Source: Clostridia bacterium | GTDB taxonomy: Bacteria; Bacillota; Clostridia; Oscillospirales; CAG-272 | Assembly: GCA_017398595.1 (NCBI GenBank) | Contig: JAFQFR010000033.1 | Coordinates: 1-37,945, forward strand | DNA length: 37,945 nt | Direction of reading: 5' to 3' | Part shown: positions 36,217 through 37,945 of the stretch, piece after piece | How the letters are laid out: every line of letters starts with the position of its first letter | Numbering within the stretch: position 1 is the first letter of the stretch | Made by a program: the position numbers and the translations under genes | Notes under the pieces: generated by a model | The model's database searches: none | Seen by the model: only the letters and a program-made list of their open reading frames with translations | Told to the model about the DNA's origin: nothing

Positions 36217-37674
36217 ATGAACTTTCGTATCGTTTCGTATATCCTCGGCTGGGTGCTGATCATTGAGGGCGCTTTTCTGCTGCTCCCCTGCCTTGTCGGC
36301 TGCATCTACGGCGAAAGTGCGGCTATGGCGTATCTGCTCGGTGCGCTCCTCTGCGCACTGGTCGGCACGCCTTTTATCCTCAAGAAGCCGAAGAATATGG
36401 TGTTCTTCGTCAAAGAGGGATTCGTCACGGTCGCGCTTTGCTGGATCGTGCTCAGTCTTTTCGGCAGTTTCCCGTTTATGCTGAGCGGCGAGATCCCGCA
36501 TTTCGTCGATGCGCTGTTTGAGACGGTTTCGGGCTTTACCACCACGGGCTCCAGCATTCTCTCGGATGTGGAAGCACTGTCGCACGCCTCGCTGTTCTGG
36601 CGCAGCTTTACGCACTGGATCGGCGGCATGGGCGTGCTCGTCTTTCTGCTTGCCATTCTGCCGCTCGCGGGCGGCTCGCAGGTACACCTCATGCGCGCGG
36701 AGAGCCCCGGTCCCTCTGTCGAAAAGCTCGTTCCGAAAACGCGGTATACCGCGCTGATCTTATACGCACTGTACATCGTTTTGACGATCGTTGAGTTTCT
36801 CCTGCTGCTGATCGGGAAGATGCCTGCATTTGACGCGCTTTTAACCACGCTCGGTACAGCCGGTACAGGCGGTTTTAGCTTCAAAAATGACGGAATGGCA
36901 AGTTATTCTCCTTATGTACAATGGGTCACCAGCATCTTTATGGTGCTGTTTGGCGTCAACTTTAATGTGTATTTTCTCCTGCTGATCAGAAAGTGGAAGC
37001 AGGCGCTCAAATGTGAGGAACTGCGGGTATATTTCGGTATCGTTCTGGCAGCAACCGCGCTGATCGTCTGCAATATCCATACCGCAGGCGCAAGTATCGG
37101 CACCGAGATCCGGGATGCATTTTTCCAAGTGGCATCCATCATCACGACCACGGGATATGCCACTGCCGATTTTGACCTGTGGCCCACATTTTCCAAGGTG
37201 ATCTTGGTGCTGCTGATGATGGTCGGTGCCTGCGCAGGCAGCACGGGCGGCGGTATCAAAGTCTCGCGCATGATGATCCTCGCCAAGCGTGCCAAGCAGG
37301 AAATGCGCCGCTATCTGCACCCCAACCGCGTGACCAAGATCCGCCTGGAAGGTAAAGTGCTTGACAGCGAGATCATTCACACGACAAGCGCGTTTTTAGT
37401 GACCTATGTCTTTCTGTTCGCGGCAGCCGTGCTGCTGATCTCTGTTGAGGGGCATGACACCACGACCTGCTTCACCGCAGTCGCCGCAACCATCAATAAC
37501 ATCGGTCCGGGTCTTTCCATGGTCGGTCCCACGCAAAACTTCGGCTTTTTCTCGAGCTTTTCCAAGATCATTCTGATCTTCAACATGCTCGTCGGCAGAC
37601 TGGAGCTCTTCCCCATGCTGCTGCTCTTTAATCCGCGTGTATGGTTTGAGCGCAAACGAAAAGTCAAAGCGTAA
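36217..37674 (+). CDS. trkH: Trk potassium uptake protein TrkH
   Basis: TrkH is the K+-conducting membrane subunit. The 485-residue protein has repeated membrane-pore-membrane units with selectivity-filter segments such as VSGFTTTGSSIL, LGTAGTGGFSFK, SIITTTGYATADF and VAATINNIGPGLS, and FWRSFTHWIGGMGVLVF, a family signature. VGACAGSTGGGIKVSRMMIL precedes the last unit. It ends ELFPMLLLFNPRVWFERKRK, full length. It is the last gene of the murD run and is followed by two hairpins. Confidence 0.97.
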   Translation: MNFRIVSYILGWVLIIEGAFLLLPCLVGCIYGESAAMAYLLGALLCALVGTPFILKKPKNMVFFVKEGFVTVALCWIVLSLFGSFPFMLSGEIPHFVDALFETVSGFTTTGSSILSDVEALSHASLFWRSFTHWIGGMGVLVFLLAILPLAGGSQVHLMRAESPGPSVEKLVPKTRYTALILYALYIVLTIVEFLLLLIGKMPAFDALLTTLGTAGTGGFSFKNDGMASYSPYVQWVTSIFMVLFGVNFNVYFLLLIRKWKQALKCEELRVYFGIVLAATALIVCNIHTAGASIGTEIRDAFFQVASIITTTGYATADFDLWPTFSKVILVLLMMVGACAGSTGGGIKVSRMMILAKRAKQEMRRYLHPNRVTKIRLEGKVLDSEIIHTTSAFLVTYVFLFAAAVLLISVEGHDTTTCFTAVAATINNIGPGLSMVGPTQNFGFFSSFSKIILIFNMLVGRLELFPMLLLFNPRVWFERKRKVKA

Positions 37675-37681
37675 CAAAATG

Positions 37682-37718
37682 AACAGCTCTGCAGCGATCG
37701 TATGCCGGCAGAGCTGTT
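37682..37718 (+). terminator. Hairpin after trkH
   Basis: AACAGCTCTGC and GCAGAGCTGTT form an 11-bp perfect stem with a 15-base loop, seven bases past the trkH stop. The following GTTGTCTTTG is a poor T-tract, so the next hairpin may finish the job. Confidence 0.6.
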
Positions 37719-37734
37719 GTTGTCTTTGAAAATG

Positions 37735-37764
37735 AAAAAACACTTGCAAATGCAAGTGCTTTTT
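37735..37764. terminator. Bidirectional terminator between trkH and the tRNA-Ser remnant
   Basis: CACTTGC and GCAAGTG form a 7-bp stem, with TTTTT on plus and six Ts on minus. On minus it lies directly after the tRNA 3' end and was presumably the terminator of the original tRNA-Ser gene. Confidence 0.75.
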
Positions 37765-37765
37765 C

Positions 37766-37824
37766 TGGCGCAGAGGGAGGGATTCGAACCCTCGTGTGCT
37801 TTCGCACAAACTGATTTCGAGTCA
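37766..37824 (-). pseudogene. 3' part of a tRNA-Ser(CGA), candidate attachment site
   Basis: Read on minus, the segment holds the anticodon loop CTCGAAA (anticodon CGA), the 3' anticodon strand TCAGT, a long variable arm TGTGC-GAAA-GCACA typical of tRNA-Ser, the T arm GAGGG-TTCGAAT-CCCTC, acceptor strand CCTCTGC, G and encoded CCA. The 5' half is missing: past 37824 the sequence cannot form the anticodon 5' strand, D arm or acceptor. This is the pattern left at one end of an element integrated by site-specific recombination within a tRNA gene. The element would lie to the right. The 120 bases to the window end show no gene. Confidence 0.8.
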
Positions 37825-37945
37825 TGTCGGTCAATTCGACTTTATTGGATTTTATTAGAACTTAACCGATGTTGGTTGACTCCGAAAAAAACTCCGTCCA
37901 AAAAACAAGACCCGCAAAAATACCGCTAAATAAGCGTCTTTTTCA

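Noticed and set aside
37702..37929. Plus-strand frame encoding a 75-residue peptide with REGFEPS
   Set aside because: The REGFEPS stretch is the antisense translation of tRNA T-arm and acceptor sequence, a well-known annotation artefact; it is the tRNA-Ser remnant, not a gene.

Overview
The window reads as a chromosomal segment of a spore-lineage Bacillota, most likely class Clostridia (an Oscillospirales/Ruminococcaceae-like gut lineage is my inference). Evidence seen: a complete spoIIAA-spoIIAB-sigF operon, Gram-positive-length S12, S-layer-homology domains, consensus sigma-A promoters, strong SD sequences, TPP-riboswitch-controlled ThiT, and an RNase P RNA. By eye GC is about half. Gene density is high and nearly everything is housekeeping; I see no IS element, CRISPR array or intact prophage. 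I count 34 protein-coding genes, one structural RNA gene, one riboswitch and one truncated tRNA.

Layout. 1-8360 (minus): rpoB, rpoC and rpsL, with the SD of the next str-operon gene at the left edge. 8.7-9.1 kb: rpsT alone on plus, with a structured leader. 9.2-13.3 kb (minus): an apparent operon ttcA-like, gpsA, a 109-residue unknown gene, ispD, ispF, rpe (tRNA thiolation, phospholipid precursor, MEP isoprenoid and pentose-phosphate functions). 13.3-15.9 kb: a small cell-wall amidase convergent with ligA. 16.0-18.1 kb (plus): DUF3006-like gene, plsY, methyltransferase. 18.2-21.6 kb (minus): capA-like lipoprotein and a secreted LamG/metallophosphoesterase/SLH protein. 21.7-23.3 kb (plus): spoIIA operon. 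23.3-24.05 kb (minus): zinc-ribbon membrane protein. 24.2-25.2 kb (plus): azlCD. 25.2-27.1 kb (minus): typA, with an unusual 98-bp palindromic repeat in its predicted leader. 27.4-29.5 kb (plus): HAD phosphatase, TPP riboswitch-thiT, rnpB. 29.6-37.7 kb (plus): a tightly packed seven-gene run murD, ynbB-like, lipoprotein, nifS-like, methyltransferase, trkA, trkH. 37.7-37.9 kb: terminators and the 3' part only of a tRNA-Ser(CGA) on minus, which looks like the attachment-site end of an integrated element lying to the right.

On the 'new system' question: no obvious new multi-gene system is visible. The best candidates for a second look are the typA-leader repeat (three stems in a mutually crossing A-B-C-A'-B'-C' order), the truncated tRNA-Ser as an element boundary, dyads overlapping the capA and azlC promoters, the natural Arg in S12 at a streptomycin-resistance position, the rpsT leader that can mask its own SD, and the 109-residue unknown gene in the isoprenoid operon. 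Promoter calls rest on reading -35/-10 hexamers and spacing by eye; none was tested by search or experiment.
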